Assembly (NCBI RefSeq): GCF_048544455.1
Contig: NC_133526.1
Span: 2,992,001 to 3,056,000 of the forward strand
Direction: 5' to 3'
Length of the DNA: 64,000 bases
Source of the DNA: Silene latifolia
Lineage: Eukaryota > Streptophyta > Magnoliopsida > Caryophyllales > Caryophyllaceae
Both the position numbers and the translations under genes were made by a program. Every line of letters starts with the position of its first letter. Position 1 is the stretch's first letter. Shown in pieces: positions 49,542 to 60,869 of this stretch. The notes beneath the pieces are model-generated. The model had not been told where the DNA came from. It ran no database searches and saw only the letters and a program-made list of their open reading frames with translations.

Positions 49542-50279
49542 TGTTTGTGTTTAAGATTTGGAAGATGTTTTGTAAGACTTGAAGTTTAACTATTTCTGCA
49601 ATATTATTGATATCCCAAGGGTTTATTAGGGTACCCAAATTTGGTGGGGTTGTAAGGAGTTGAGAAAGGTTAGCATCAAGGTCATGATCTGTCCTTGGCT
49701 TGTGAGTAACCGGATCAATACCCATTTGTAATAGCTTTTTTCGTAGACGGGTGTTCCAGTAATTATTATGCCATTATCTGTTCGTCCGGGGAGATGAGTT
49801 GCAATCCTTGACCACCTACAGAATGGCGAAACAACCAAAATAAACCATGAAGAATTTATAGCACAAAACCAACTAATATCATGTAAAAACATAATGTTTA
49901 AAATAATAATAAACTTAATTTAATTAGTAGAAGTAATAATCCTTACTTGTTTCCAAGAATAACATGGAGTTTGATGATCATATCCTCTTCTTCTTCAGTG
50001 AATTGTCCTCGTTTTATATCCGGTCTCAAGTAATTAGTCCATCTTAATCTGCAATTCTTACGACAACGATTCAATTCGGCCGCCTTTGGAAGATCTCGCC
50101 AGCTTTCATGTCCATGTTTTTTGACGTAATTAGCTAGTAAATAATCCTCTTCTTCTGTCCAGGCCCCCTTCTTCAACCCGCTACTAAGTGGTGATCTACC
50201 CATGAAGATTTATATAGTATAGTTGATGTTTTGGTGGGACAAAGGCACAAAGCTAGGGCAGGCATTATATGATTCTCAT

Positions 50280-50647
50280 AGTAGTGATCTTGGCCAACTA
50301 TGTCAACCATCATATTAGGAGTGCCCATAGTAGCAGCTGTCATCATATCAAGATTATCAAAACCATTTTGCAAAGCAATATGATTCCCATGCAAATGCTC
50401 AAGGTCAACATCAATGTCCTGAATAATATTCTGCTGAAGATCATTAAAAATTGGAGGATCTCCATTTTGTTGCACAATGTCATCATCGACATGCATTGCT
50501 TCTACATGCATTCCATTTGCATGCACCATATCCCCGTCGGGCAGCCTGTGCTCTCCAAAAACTCCATTTTGAATCGGAATAATATGATGACGATCATCCC
50601 CATTATTATTATTATTATTATTATTATTATGGAAGGATGCGCGCAGC

Positions 50648-50700
<53 letters not shown>

Positions 50701-51170
50701 GTGTTTGTGTTTCTGTTTAAGATTTGGTAGATGTTTTGTAAAACTTCAATAACTATTTCTGCAATATTATTAATATCCCAAGGGTTCATTAGACCCAAGT
50801 TTTGTAAAACTTCAATAACTATTTTTGCATCATTTTCTTGAAAAGAGAGGTGGGGTTCATCCTGAAGTCTGTCTCTAATGGAATTAAGGATAAAGGCATG
50901 TTCATCAAAAGGATAGTGAAACTCCCCATGGCCTTGCTATAATTCAAGTAAGGATCACCAAGAATATGAAGCTGCATATCCTCATTTGTTGCAAGATAAC
51001 CATTATGTAAACCCAGATGGTGACCATTATTCATCCCATTTTCTGCATGCAAGTGTCCATTCAAAGAACCCTCGCCCAAAACAGGCTGATTATGATCCAG
51101 ATCCCCATTAATTGTTAGATCATCATGATTATGAACATGATCTGGAATAGGAATAAAATGAGTAATACCA
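50280..51170 (-). pseudogene. Rearranged fragments of MYB C-terminal domains
   Basis: On the minus strand two pieces of the MYB C-terminal region lie upstream of the MYB start. Piece one (51170 to about 50940) reads GLHNGYLATNEDMQLHILGD. Piece two (about 50930 to 50280) includes [19 protein letters not shown], an Asn run, and DMVHANGMHVEAMHVDDD. The second piece is nearly identical to 49560-48990 of the main copy. A short duplicated segment (ATAGTTATTGAAGTTTTACA twice near 50720-50820) lies inside. There is no MYB DNA-binding domain, so these are non-functional leftovers of unequal recombination. Confidence 0.7.
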
Positions 51171-51177
51171 TTAAATA

Positions 51178-51383
51178 AAAGTCAACATCTCTTGCCCTAA
51201 AAAGTGTCACTGGAACTACAATAATTGTACTACATAGTAAATGGTTGATTAGAATTAGTATGAGCCTATGAGCAACTAGGACATTAGAAAAGACAAAAAA
51301 ACACCATTAACTAAATCTTTTATATATAAAAACAGATTGTTTATCGTAGTAAAATTGTCTAATTTCTACTCTAGTTGATAAAC
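51178..51383. repeat. Duplicated MYB flank, copy interrupted by a Helitron
   Basis: Shares AAAAGTCAACATCTCTTGCC, TAGTAAATGGTTGATTA and AGTATGAGCCTATGAGCAAC with 53270-53370 and 56600-57150. It continues after the Helitron at 51983 (TTGTTACTGAGTATTACTTA). Confidence 0.7.
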
Positions 51384-51876
51384 ACTAGTTTTCAACCGGT
51401 GCAATTTGCACGGGTATGAATTTATAATCATTGAAATCACTGTAAATATTTAAAAAATGTTAAGTAATATACATGGATATTTGCAAGGGATTGAAACTTG
51501 CATATGTTTTAAATATGTGATATAAACCCCACAAATTCGGTGTTGTAACATGAAGCATAGTATATAGTATATAGTATATAATAAATGCAATATATGGGAA
51601 ATAATAAAAAGCAAACAATATAAATATCGCTATAAAATAGAAATAGTTATCAAATTTGAAAAGAGTTTACAATCAAATTGAAGAAACATTATTGTAGAAT
51701 TAACGAAAATAGTCTAATATCATTCCAAATGTTGGAAAATTTCATGGTAGACTACATTAGTTGTTGTATTCGAATAATTAAATTAGTACGTTCCGAACAA
51801 TTTCGCAAATAACATCAGAACAGACGTTATTTTGTAATTAATTCCGTAGTTTTCTCTATGGGACCCGTATTTTCGG

Positions 51877-51921
<45 letters not shown>

Positions 51922-51982
51922 TGCTATGATGAAGTTGCTGCACATAAATCCTTTAAATGTTCTTGTTTTTATTAAGATAAGA
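51384..51982 (-). mobile_element. Non-autonomous Helitron, 599 bp, with a paralogous empty site
   Basis: On the minus strand it starts TCTTATCTTAATAAAAACAA (from 51982). It ends with the hairpin CCCGTGCAAATTGCACCGG and GAAAACTAG (to 51384), with T following. The duplicate at 57141-57165 reads GATAAACATTGTTATTACTT without an insert, so the element lies exactly between A and T. It carries a poly-A/T run of about 38 bases (51883-51919) and a GGGACCCGT motif shared with the Helitron at 58744. Confidence 0.85.
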
Positions 51983-53370
51983 TTGTTACTGAGTATTACT
52001 TAACTCGTGAGAATCATTATTTCTCTTTATTAAATACGGCTTGTAAAAATAAAATGGTCAACAAATGAATAAGAAAATCTTCATACTCATCTATTATCAC
52101 TTATTGGTTACTTCTACTTGCAACTATTTTAACATCATCCAATTATTATGATTGTACATAAAACATTAACCAATATTTATTCACATCATTCTAATTTTTT
52201 AAAGATTTTATTAACGTACAATCGTACATAAAACATTAACCAATATTTGTTCACATCATTCTAGTTTTTTAAATACTTTAATTTTACATCTGACTCAACA
52301 TCCACTTATTATGATTAGTTAAAAGAAAAATAGTATTCCTTTAAAAAAAGAAGATATATTAAGACACGGAAATAAGATAGAAAGTCCGCATATAGTCTAA
52401 GTAATCTTCTAGTTAATATTTACTCCCTTCATTCCACTTTTATTGACCTACTTTACTTTTTGGGAAAGATTTAACAAACAAAATAAAATTACTACTCTAC
52501 CCTTTTAATTAAGAACAAGAATAACATTACAAACAATTTCAACAGGGTGCATGGTAGTTAAAAACTTAGGGGTATTAGAGGCCAGTGAGAATCCTTTGTC
52601 CCAATACTGCAATATGACATCATAGTTGACATGCACAAATTCTTTTTTAAGATAGGCATATTCATCTCAAACAATAAAACAGGTTAATTGATCGATGAGA
52701 TAAAAATCAGAATGTCTGGAAAATGGGAAACTCTTATCTCATCCATCTATGGGAGACCAATTGATCATTGATATCGGCAATACTGCAATATGACATCATA
52801 GTTGATATTAGAGAGCGGTATCAGAAACTTCTATAATGCTACATCCAGAAGATTTAATTTTTGTTTGATAATTAATTCTGTGATCGTGATTAAATCTAAA
52901 TCCAACTTAAAAGAACCCATTTTTATTAAATTTAAACATTATTAATAACTTGCAAAGGTCTTTTGTAGGACCAATAGTGGCCTTTATTTGTCTTAATATT
53001 TATGTTGGGTGTCATTATTAGGAGCCAAAATTCTCTCCATTTCCTAAAAAGAAATGGAGAGGCCATTACCTATTAACGGTCAAGATTGTATCTCGTCAAC
53101 ATCGAACGGTTCACGATTTATGCATAAAAATAAAGGGTTAATAGAGTATAGATGAGATAATATTATTAAATGGGTTTGTGAGAGGAAATGGAGAGAAAAG
53201 AAATGGAGAGGATTCTTGTTGCATTATTAGATGCTTAATCACTAAGGTGATAGCAAAAGCCCTATAAACAAAAGTCAACATCTCTTGTCCTAAAACGTGT
53301 CACTAGAACTACAATAATTGTAATCCGTACTACATGGTAAATGGTTGATTAAAATTAGTATGAGCCTATA
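51983..53370. repeat. Duplicated MYB-flank block, copy 2
   Basis: Two duplicated stretches are visible. About 51983-52560 matches 57155-57790 (TTCACATCATTCTAGTTTTT, GAAAGTCCGCA, GTAATCTTCTAGTTAATATT). About 52610-53290 matches 46530-46930. An insert near 52975-53225, with TTCTCTCCATTTCCT facing AGGAAATGGAGAGAA, interrupts the latter. No gene is seen. Confidence 0.6.
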
Positions 53371-54598
53371 ACACTCCAATTATCCGGTCAAGATAATTGG
53401 AACACAAGATGAAATATAAAAGTGGGATAGGTGATCTCAACTCATTCAACTATGGTAGTATTGGTTGGCGCGTCATCGTGTAAAAAAGGGTTGGTCCCCG
53501 ATGAAAAGTAATCAACATTTACGTCTGAGGTATGTATATCTTTGTTATTGTTGTTAGGTTTGTTGATTTATACTTTGGTTGCCCAAATGTTTTAAAGAAT
53601 CGTGCGATGATGGAGTTGAAGTTCATTGAATCGTTCATACTGGTATGTTAATTTTTCGTTTAATTGAGAAGCGGCTGCATTTGGTTTTCTTAATTGGTTT
53701 AAAGATTTCTCATCGAATTATATACTTTGTTTTATAATTGTTATTTTTTATAGGTTCTTTTCGTTGCAATCATAGTTTTGAATGTTAAATTCGGTTTCGA
53801 AGTTGGTGGTTTATTTTGGCTGAAAAGACTAGAATTAAATAGTAATCAGGTACCTCATCTTCCTTACATTTCAGCATTTTCATCATTTGTATCGTTAGAT
53901 TGGTAATATTCTGTACAGATTTAATCCTTCAATCGCTACATTACACGGAGTATATTTTTAAGCAACAACTAATAAAAATAAATGGAAAAGCACCTCTTAT
54001 AAGTTATGAAATCTTATTCAGTTTTGCTATTTAATTCATCAAAATGTGGTCGTTTTAGTTATTATAAATTGCCAATTTGCATTAACACCCAAAATTTATA
54101 GTTTAAGTTTAGCTCTTGCATTCTTATTTCTCAGTTGCCACTGTAAATGTTCCTCAAAATGCAAGGATAGTGTTAATTTTCTGATATTGTACTGTTCATA
54201 GAGTTTCTGGTTTTCTAATACCAACTTTCAGTTTGTTTATAAACAAGTTGATATACATGTATGAGATTACCTTGGTGTACAATCTTAGCCTTTTATTGGT
54301 ATTTTCAATTTTTCTTCCTCCATTTGCCTCAAACATCAATTTTAATAGTACATCCTTAACAAATACGTGCTCATAAGATATATGACATGTTAATGTTCTA
54401 AGGAATATTTATTAGCGAGCTGATTTCATTTGCTCCCTTGCTAATCAAGCTCTTAAATAGCCTTATAGATTATTTTTTCATACTCATTTAAGTTGGTCTA
54501 AAAATTGTACTTTCTACATAACACTCTTAAGTAGAAACCCCATATTGCAATGTTGTCCATTGACTTTTCACTTGCTACCTTAGTTTATTTTAGATGTA
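53371..54598. other. AT-rich DNA, no gene recognised
   Basis: Homology to the MYB flank stops at about 53370. A ~90-bp stretch (53440-53530: GGTAGTATTGGTTGGCGCG, AAAAAGGGTTGGT, AAAAGTAATCAACATTTAC) recurs at 61180-61275 and then runs into a GTATGT donor-like site. No coding frame is supported. Confidence 0.4.
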
Positions 54599-55163
54599 AG
54601 GAGGCGTTTATTGGAGGTCTATCAAAAAGGGAGAGAGAAACAAAGTTATTAATTTCCTTGGTGTTTGTTTGACACAAACAAAGAGTGAATTTCCCTTCCT
54701 TACCCCTCAATCCATCTAATTCCTTATCTCATACCCCCAAGGTATGAGATTTCATTACTTTTGTTACCTTTTAACCATCTTATTTACCTACCACCACACT
54801 TGCGACTCCCACCACACCAGTCACCATCAAGACGCCATCGTCGCCACCACCAAACCACCACCACAGCCACCCTACATAAACCACCACCACAACACCACTG
54901 CCACAACCACCATGATGCCACCACCGCCATCACCACCACCACAACCACCCCACTGCCACCACCACCACTCTACCACCGCCACCATCACCACCACCACAAC
55001 CCCACCCAAACCACCACCCGCACACCAAAACAAAACCACAACTACCACTTCATTTTCTTGATATAACCAAACAGGTAGTAAAGTTTTAGTTAATCTCTTA
55101 CCTTTCCCCTTCTTACATTTTCTAATTTCCTTTCATTTTCCCTTTCTCTAACCAAACCCCCTT
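54599..55163. mobile_element. Tourist-like element with a CCACCA-rich core
   Basis: GGAGGCGTTTATTGGAGG at the left and the complement AGGGGGTTTGGTTAGAGAAA at the right, with TAA on both sides. The core (about 54780-55050) is a low-complexity run of CCACCA and CACCAC words that gives spurious Pro/His-rich frames. Confidence 0.5.
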
Positions 55164-56185
55164 AAGTTCTTGATAAGGCAATTGATTATTAGTATATTTT
55201 AGATGTTCCTAATCAAGAAACAGTTACCTCTTTAGTCTTTAGTATCATCAAAGGTCAATACTTCATATATGATTATTAGTTTGAGGGTATGAATGTTACC
55301 CCAATCTCTTTAGACTGAAACTATCAGAAGTTAAAAAGTCGTTCTAATACAATTGATTTTGCTTTTTTAGGATTGTTTTTCTCATGTTTTCGTGCTTATT
55401 TGATAAATTATGCGGCCATATTATGTTGTAGAGTATTGTTTTATGTAAGAAGTATTAATTATTAATGACTTTTGTTGGCACAATTTTTTTGTTGTCTTCC
55501 ATGTCAGGTATCGGCGTCTACTCAACCAATAGGTCAAAATGCAAAGACTAGATTTCACAGATTTGTCAAAATTGTCGTACAATTTATATTGAGAGATTGC
55601 TTAAAGAATATATATGTAACAGCATAGTTTTAGATTTCACCATCATGAAGATGTATATTATGTTTGGGAGACCATTACCTTCCCAAAAGTAAACTATACT
55701 ACCCGGTAATATATAACATTGAATAACCATTTTCCTTTCTCATATTGGTCTAAAATTTAGACATGGCACAAGATGTTGGATGTCATCTCAAATATTCGTG
55801 CTATTTATTTCACTTCATTTTAGTAGTTCATTCGTTTTGTTTTTCCAAAGGTTATCGTCGAAAGAACACTAAATTAGTAGCCGAAGTTCTAAACTATCTA
55901 CAATATCAAATGTGTACATGATTTGTATCATTCATTTGTTACCAAATGTGTACATGATTTGTATCATTCATTTGTTACTGTTTTTATCCTATGCGAGAGA
56001 TTTTAATGAAAGATAACAAATACTATGAAAATGGCGAATAAAATTATATATCTAAATTGATAATGTAAATGTCTAAATATGGTACTAACACAGCTTTAGA
56101 CTATGGATCTATTTATTACTAAAATTCTTTTTATACATACCCGTGCAACTTTGCACGGGTTCTAAACTAGTTTTTCTATATATTA
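55164..56185. other. AT-rich DNA ending in a Helitron 3' terminus
   Basis: No gene recognised. CCCGTGCAACTTTGCACGGG then TTCTAAACTAG and T at about 56149-56171 is a Helitron 3' end; I cannot locate its 5' end. A 35-bp direct repeat (ACCAAATGTGTACATGATTT) lies at about 55905-55980. Confidence 0.45.
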
Positions 56186-56441
56186 CTCCCTCCATACCAG
56201 ACCAATGGTAACATTGACCGTTTTGCCACTATTCATGGTCGTAGGGAATCTTCGATAGTATTCTTAATCTATAAGACAAAATATAGTCATGTGAGATGTT
56301 GTTTGATTTATCGTCATGAATGCTATAAGAATATCAAATTTTTATAATTTTTAATGCGTAAAAAAAAGATATTTACGTTGCAAAACGTGTCTCGACAAGT
56401 GTGAAAAAGTCAATGTTACCATTGGTGTGGTATGGAGGGAG
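56186..56441. mobile_element. Stowaway-like MITE, 256 bp
   Basis: CTCCCTCCATACCAGACCAA at the left and the complement TTGGTGTGGTATGGAGGGAG at the right, flanked by TA. It lies between two Helitron 3' ends (56170 and 56484). Confidence 0.8.
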
Positions 56442-56454
56442 TATAATCTAAAAT

Positions 56455-57790
56455 ACCGTGCATTTTGTACGGGATCTAAACTAGTCATTAATAACTTGCA
56501 AAGGTATTTTGTAGGACCAATAGTGGCCCTTATTTGTCTTAATATTTATGTTGGGGGGGTCATTATTAGATGCTTAATCTCACTTAGGTGATAGCAAAAG
56601 CCCTTTAAATAAAAGTCAACAACTCTTGCCCTAAAAAGTGTCATTAGAACTACAATAATTGTGCTCCCTCTGTCTCGGTCATTTGTTGTTGTTTTTTATA
56701 TCGAGGTGTCTTAGTCATTTGTTGTCCTTTATATTTTTAGAATGAACTTGATATGCAATTTGATCATCCATACTCAATTTGTTCCACTTGTCATTTAGTA
56801 ATTGGTCACTCCTCTTTCCTTGGTCTTTGTGCCAAAACCAAAAGATAACAATTAACCGGGATGGAGGAGTACTACATAGTAAATGGTTGATTAAAATTAG
56901 TATGAGCCTATGAGCAACTAGGACATTAGAACTTAGAAGAGACAAAACAACACCATTTGTTTACATCAATAGTCCTTAGCTTTTACTTCCCGATCTCCAT
57001 ATTTAAAACAAACACCAATTATTGTGTGAGCTTGTGAGACTGTCTCATTATGTAAAAATTGATACTAAATAAATATTTTATATATAAAAATAGATAAAAA
57101 AAACATCAATTATTATGTAAAATCGTCTTATTTTTACTCTACTTGATAAACATTGTTATTACTTAACTTGTGAGAAACATTTATTTATCTTTATTAAATA
57201 CAGCTTACAAAGAATAAAATGGTAAATAAATAAATGAGAAAATCCTCATACTCATCTATTATATTTATCACTTATGAGTTACTTCTGCTTGCAACTATTT
57301 CAACATCATCCAATTATTATGATTTTGTTAACGTACAATCATACATAAAACATTAACCAATATTTGTTCACATCATTCTAGTTTTTAAAATGCTTTAATT
57401 TTATATCTGACACAACATCCACTTATTATGATTAATAAAAAAAAATAGTATGCCTTCAAAAAAAAAAAAGATATAGTAAGACACGAAAATAAGATAGAAA
57501 GTCCGCAAAAAATAGTCTAAGTAATCTTCTAGTTAATATTTATTCCCTTCATTCCATTTTTGTTGTCCTACTTTCCTTTTTGGAAAGGATTTAATAAATA
57601 AAATAAAATTATTACTCTACACTTTTAATTAAGAACAAGAATAACATTACAATTTTACCAGGGTGAATGGTGTTAAAACTTAGGGTAATTAGATACAGTT
57701 TACTAATTTATTCATATTAAAGTTGACAATATATAAAAAGTGGGATAGATTTTGAAGAAAGGTACAATAAAAATGGGATGGAGGGAGTAG
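56455..57790. repeat. Helitron terminus followed by duplicated MYB flank, copy 3
   Basis: CCGTGCATTTTGTACGGG then ATCTAAACTAG and T (to 56485) is a Helitron end. From 56486 the sequence matches 52945 onward (AATAACTTGCAAAGG, GATGCTTAATC), then 51178-51383 and 51983-52560. It is the least interrupted copy of this block and serves as the empty-site reference for the Helitron at 51384. Confidence 0.65.
56664..56869. mobile_element. Stowaway-like MITE with a paralogous empty site
   Basis: CTCCCTCTGTCTCGGTCATT at the left and AACCGGGATGGAGGAG at the right, with TA after it. The related copy at 51225-51245 reads ATAATTGTACTACATAG with no insert, so the element entered at that TA. The interior (GTCTTTGTGCCAAAACCAAA) matches the 15998 element in reverse. 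Confidence 0.8.
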
Positions 57791-58743
57791 AAAACAAGCT
57801 ATTGAAGCTAATCTAGTTTAGCGAATTAGTGTTAGTACTGATAGGTCGTATCAGAGGCGATTTTGATAGGGGTGCGTGGATGCATCTGCACCCCTTTTCG
57901 AGAAATAAATACAAATTTCATCTGTAAAGGAGCACCTTAATTAAGTTGATTTAGTGGTTGGAGATATTTTTTCCTCATCTTAAAAAGTCATTGGTTCAAT
58001 CCTTCAATTAAGCACTTTTTTAAATAAAAAATTTAAATGTATAATTCGAAATATTGTTATTTTTTTTTGGCACATCCCCCGACCCCATCTATCCCTGGGC
58101 CTATCTCACATCAGTTTAATTTATACGTATTTCAATATTTTTGAGTTGTCTGATAATCTTAATTATCATTCAAAATAATTCATTATTTTAATTGTTTATG
58201 TTGCAATCAGACGTTAGAATCAATTAGAACATCTCTAATGGTTCTCTAGAATGACCTGCTTGTAATATTTGCAAAATAATAAGCATGTAGCTTACCATTC
58301 GAGATGGAAAATTGATATGTAACTTGCAAGCATGGTAGCTCTACCAAGCTACATGCTTGCTTTAGGAAAAAAATAAAAGGCAAATTCTCATTAGATGAAA
58401 GCAAATACGTAGGACCCATACAAACAACTTGTTGTAATTTACAGTTGAAGCGGTACGTAGCCAGAAGGCCGGATAATTTTAAAAATCGATGCGACAAATC
58501 AAATTACAAAGTATTGTGGTTGACCGTTGAAAATGCTCTTATCCTCAATATTATTATTATAGTAAAAATATTTGAGAGAAGTACTAGCTAAGGAGATAAA
58601 AGTATAAAGATGCACGCAATGACGATAAAACGCAAGGCCGGAAATAGAAAGGCTCAGTGGCTCACTGAAAACCAAGAAGATGGAAACAAACTTGTTTATT
58701 TAACTATTTCGGCCTCTCACATAGTCACATCAGTACAATCTTA
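57791..58743. other. AT-rich DNA with a small hairpin
   Basis: No gene recognised. A possible box-B-like GGTTCAATCC lies at about 57990, with no convincing box A. At about 58320-58365, GCAAGCATGGTAGCT faces AGCTACATGCTTGC across a short loop, a hairpin of about 14 bp that is also related to 58255-58300. Confidence 0.35.
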
Positions 58744-59427
58744 TCTATATTAATACAAAAGACAATACTCAATCCTCAGCGCGCCACGTCATTAATGCAG
58801 TTTTTTTTTTTTTTTTGAAATTCATGTTATGGTGGGACCCGTGGGTGTGCAATGTATTTATTTCTTCACATTTCCGTCTTTTCAAACATGCGATAAATTC
58901 CGTCTTACAACAAATTCTATGAAATAATATTATGAAAAAATTTTATGAATTAATATTATGAAATAATTTTATACATTCCGTGTAAATAAAATTAATAACA
59001 TATACTCATAATGAATTACAAATGCGAGTAAATGAAATTGAATTACATAATTTTTAAAACAAAATTACATAATAATAAAATTACATAATTTCAATAAGGA
59101 ATAACATTTATATACGGGATCGAACATAAAACGCAAATGAATACATACATATGTTAAAGTTGATTATATTAGATTATATTTCTTTTATCCGGATGTAAAG
59201 TTTTTTATGTATGCAATTTTTATTTACAAGAGTAGATTACGTTATTTCCTTATAAACCAGTGTAAGTGAACACGTGTTTTTAACAAATTTAAACATAAAT
59301 TATGTAGATTCGTAGATTTAGACCAACTAGATAAGTACAATAGAAATGCAAAAACAAATATATATCTAAAAACATTAATACTGGCCCAAACACATACCCG
59401 TGCAATTTTGCACGGGTTTAAAACTAG
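58744..59427 (+). mobile_element. Non-autonomous Helitron, 684 bp, both ends present
   Basis: It starts TCTATATTAATACAAAAGAC after an A. It ends with the hairpin CCCGTGCAATTTTGCACGGG, then TTTAAAACTAG and T. It has a T run and a GGGACCCGT motif near its 5' end, shared with the element at 51384-51982. No coding capacity. Confidence 0.82.
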
Positions 59428-59455
59428 TAGATACATATCACATTAGAATTTTATA

Positions 59456-59652
59456 CAATTGGTCTCCCTTGTGACGGGTTACCATTTGTGACGGATATTT
59501 TGTGAGATAAAATGGTAACAAAATGGGTTAGTGGAGAAAGGGGACCACATGAATAGTGTTGCAGAGAGAGAAAAAGTGGGTACATTGTGAGGTAAAATGG
59601 TATCCGTCTTCAGCTTGTGACGGATATGTCATGTCTTCAATGAGAATTTGTG
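59456..59652. mobile_element. MULE-type MITE, 197 bp, second copy
   Basis: Nearly identical to 49290-49486 and exactly the same length. Flanked by the 9-bp direct repeat AATTTTATA (59447-59455 and 59653-59661). High similarity between the copies suggests recent movement. Confidence 0.85.
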
Positions 59653-59745
59653 AATTTTATATCCTACACCTCCATACTCCCCCACTTTCACACACATCCT
59701 CAACTTCCTCTTTTTTTCTTTTTTCTTTTTTTTTTATATATATTA

Positions 59746-59942
59746 CTCCCTCTTATTCACCATTTTCTTCCCATTTCTTTTTTACACAAGAAATAAGAGA
59801 GTGAATTTGGACCACACAAAACGCGCTACCCCACATGCAAATGAATTTCGACCACACAAATCAACCCAATAAAGAAAATAGGGAAGAAAACCTGAATAAT
59901 CTGAATAAGAAAATATGGAAGAAAATAGTGAATAGGAGGGAG
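59746..59942. mobile_element. Stowaway-like MITE, 197 bp, second copy
   Basis: CTCCCTCTTATTCACCATTT at the left and AAATAGTGAATAGGAGGGAG at the right, flanked by TA. Same family as 4699-4895, in opposite internal orientation. Confidence 0.8.
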
Positions 59943-60041
59943 TATATTTTAAAACAAAAAAAATTAACTTCCACTTTTAAGAAAGTTAATACGGTCATAT
60001 TCAGTTAAGTATTACGTAGTATAACATTCACAATATAACAC

Positions 60042-60096
60042 CGAAGGTAGCGGCTGCGGGTTCCCTCGTTACCAAAAAAAAAAAAAAAAAAAAAAA
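60042..60096 (+). mobile_element. Tiny 3' fragment of a LINE or SINE with poly-A tail
   Basis: About 32 bp (CGAAGGTAGCGGCTGCGGGT then TCCCTCGTTACC) followed by about 22 A, flanked by the 18-bp direct repeat ACATTCACAATATAACAC (60024-60041 and 60097-60114). A long target duplication plus poly-A shows target-primed reverse transcription with extreme 5' truncation. Confidence 0.75.
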
Positions 60097-60745
60097 ACAT
60101 TCACAATATAACACTATTATATATTCATTTTAAGTTTAGTGAATATGACGATGTTGCTTAATGAATATGTGCTTTATAGTGTGATATTCACAATATGACA
60201 CTGTTATATTCACTTTCAGTTGAATATGTATTATATAGTGTGATATTCATCTCATGGTTCTATTATATTCACTTTCAGTTTCGTGAATATGACGTTTATA
60301 GTTTAGTGAATATGACTTTATTTACTCAAATATATTGAAACATAGAACCATGAACGTTTTATTTCATATCAAAACCGCATAATATAAAATAATTTAAAGG
60401 AATAAAAGTATTTATGTGATATGATATGAATATGTCAATTTTGTGATGTGAATAAGTGAAGAAAAATAAAATAAATAACAAAATATATTAAATATGATCT
60501 CTATTTGTAGAGAAATAAAAATTATGAATAATGATGTATTTTTTATTTTTTTCTAATTTATTATATTTAAGATTTATTTATCATAAAAAAATTAAAGAAA
60601 GAGAGTACCATGCACCATACTCCTGGGTGCATGGTATAATTACACGGTGTCATGTATCAAGATTACGAATACTGCCCGAGATACAACTAGTGAACTAACC
60701 ACTGTGAAAAAGTTTGTTATTCGGTCTTACTCTTAGGCTATTGGG

Positions 60746-60869
60746 TGTAATTCTACCATCCTCCCGGAGGACGATACTCCTCACACACAAGCCATTATAA
60801 TATTTCACTTGGGTGGATTGTGTTTGTGTGTGAGCAGTACCGTCCTCCCTGAGGACGGTAAAATTTTTG
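60746..60869. mobile_element. Foldback MITE, 124 bp
   Basis: ACCATCCTCCCGGAGGACGA and TACTCCTCACACACAAGCC at the left pair with GTGTGTGAGCAGTACCGTCC and CTCCCTGAGGACGGTAAAAT at the right. Direct repeats GGCTATTGGG flank it (60736-60745 and 60870-60879). The 9-10-bp duplication suggests a Mutator-type helper. Confidence 0.75.

Larger units (their letters stand above)
48515..50203 (-). pseudogene. R2R3-MYB transcription factor gene, degenerate
   Basis: ATG 50203 starts [20 protein letters not shown]. Exon 1 (49947-50203) ends in phase 2 (GGAAACAA|GTAAGG); exon 2 starts at 49815, giving [18 protein letters not shown]2 has all three Trp and the RKNCRLRW helix; R3 begins RGQFTEEEE. One base is missing just after RTDN relative to the expected EIKNYWN, so the frame shifts before the last R3 Trp. 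The C-terminal domain follows in another frame ([15 protein letters not shown]), with an Asn run from an ATT/AAT repeat, which is interrupted by a MULE MITE. A second one-base loss, compared with the neighbouring copy, falls after NGYLATN. A gene with two frame breaks and an insertion is best called a pseudogene, though assembly error at the frame breaks cannot be excluded. Confidence 0.75.

Noticed and set aside
48761-50730. Plus-strand frames rich in Ile, Leu and His at the MYB locus
   Set aside because: They are shadows of the minus-strand MYB C-terminal sequence and its Asn-codon repeat.
54744-55066. Two overlapping Pro/His/Thr-rich open frames
   Set aside because: They are translations of a CCACCA microsatellite inside a transposon-like element; composition, not a gene.
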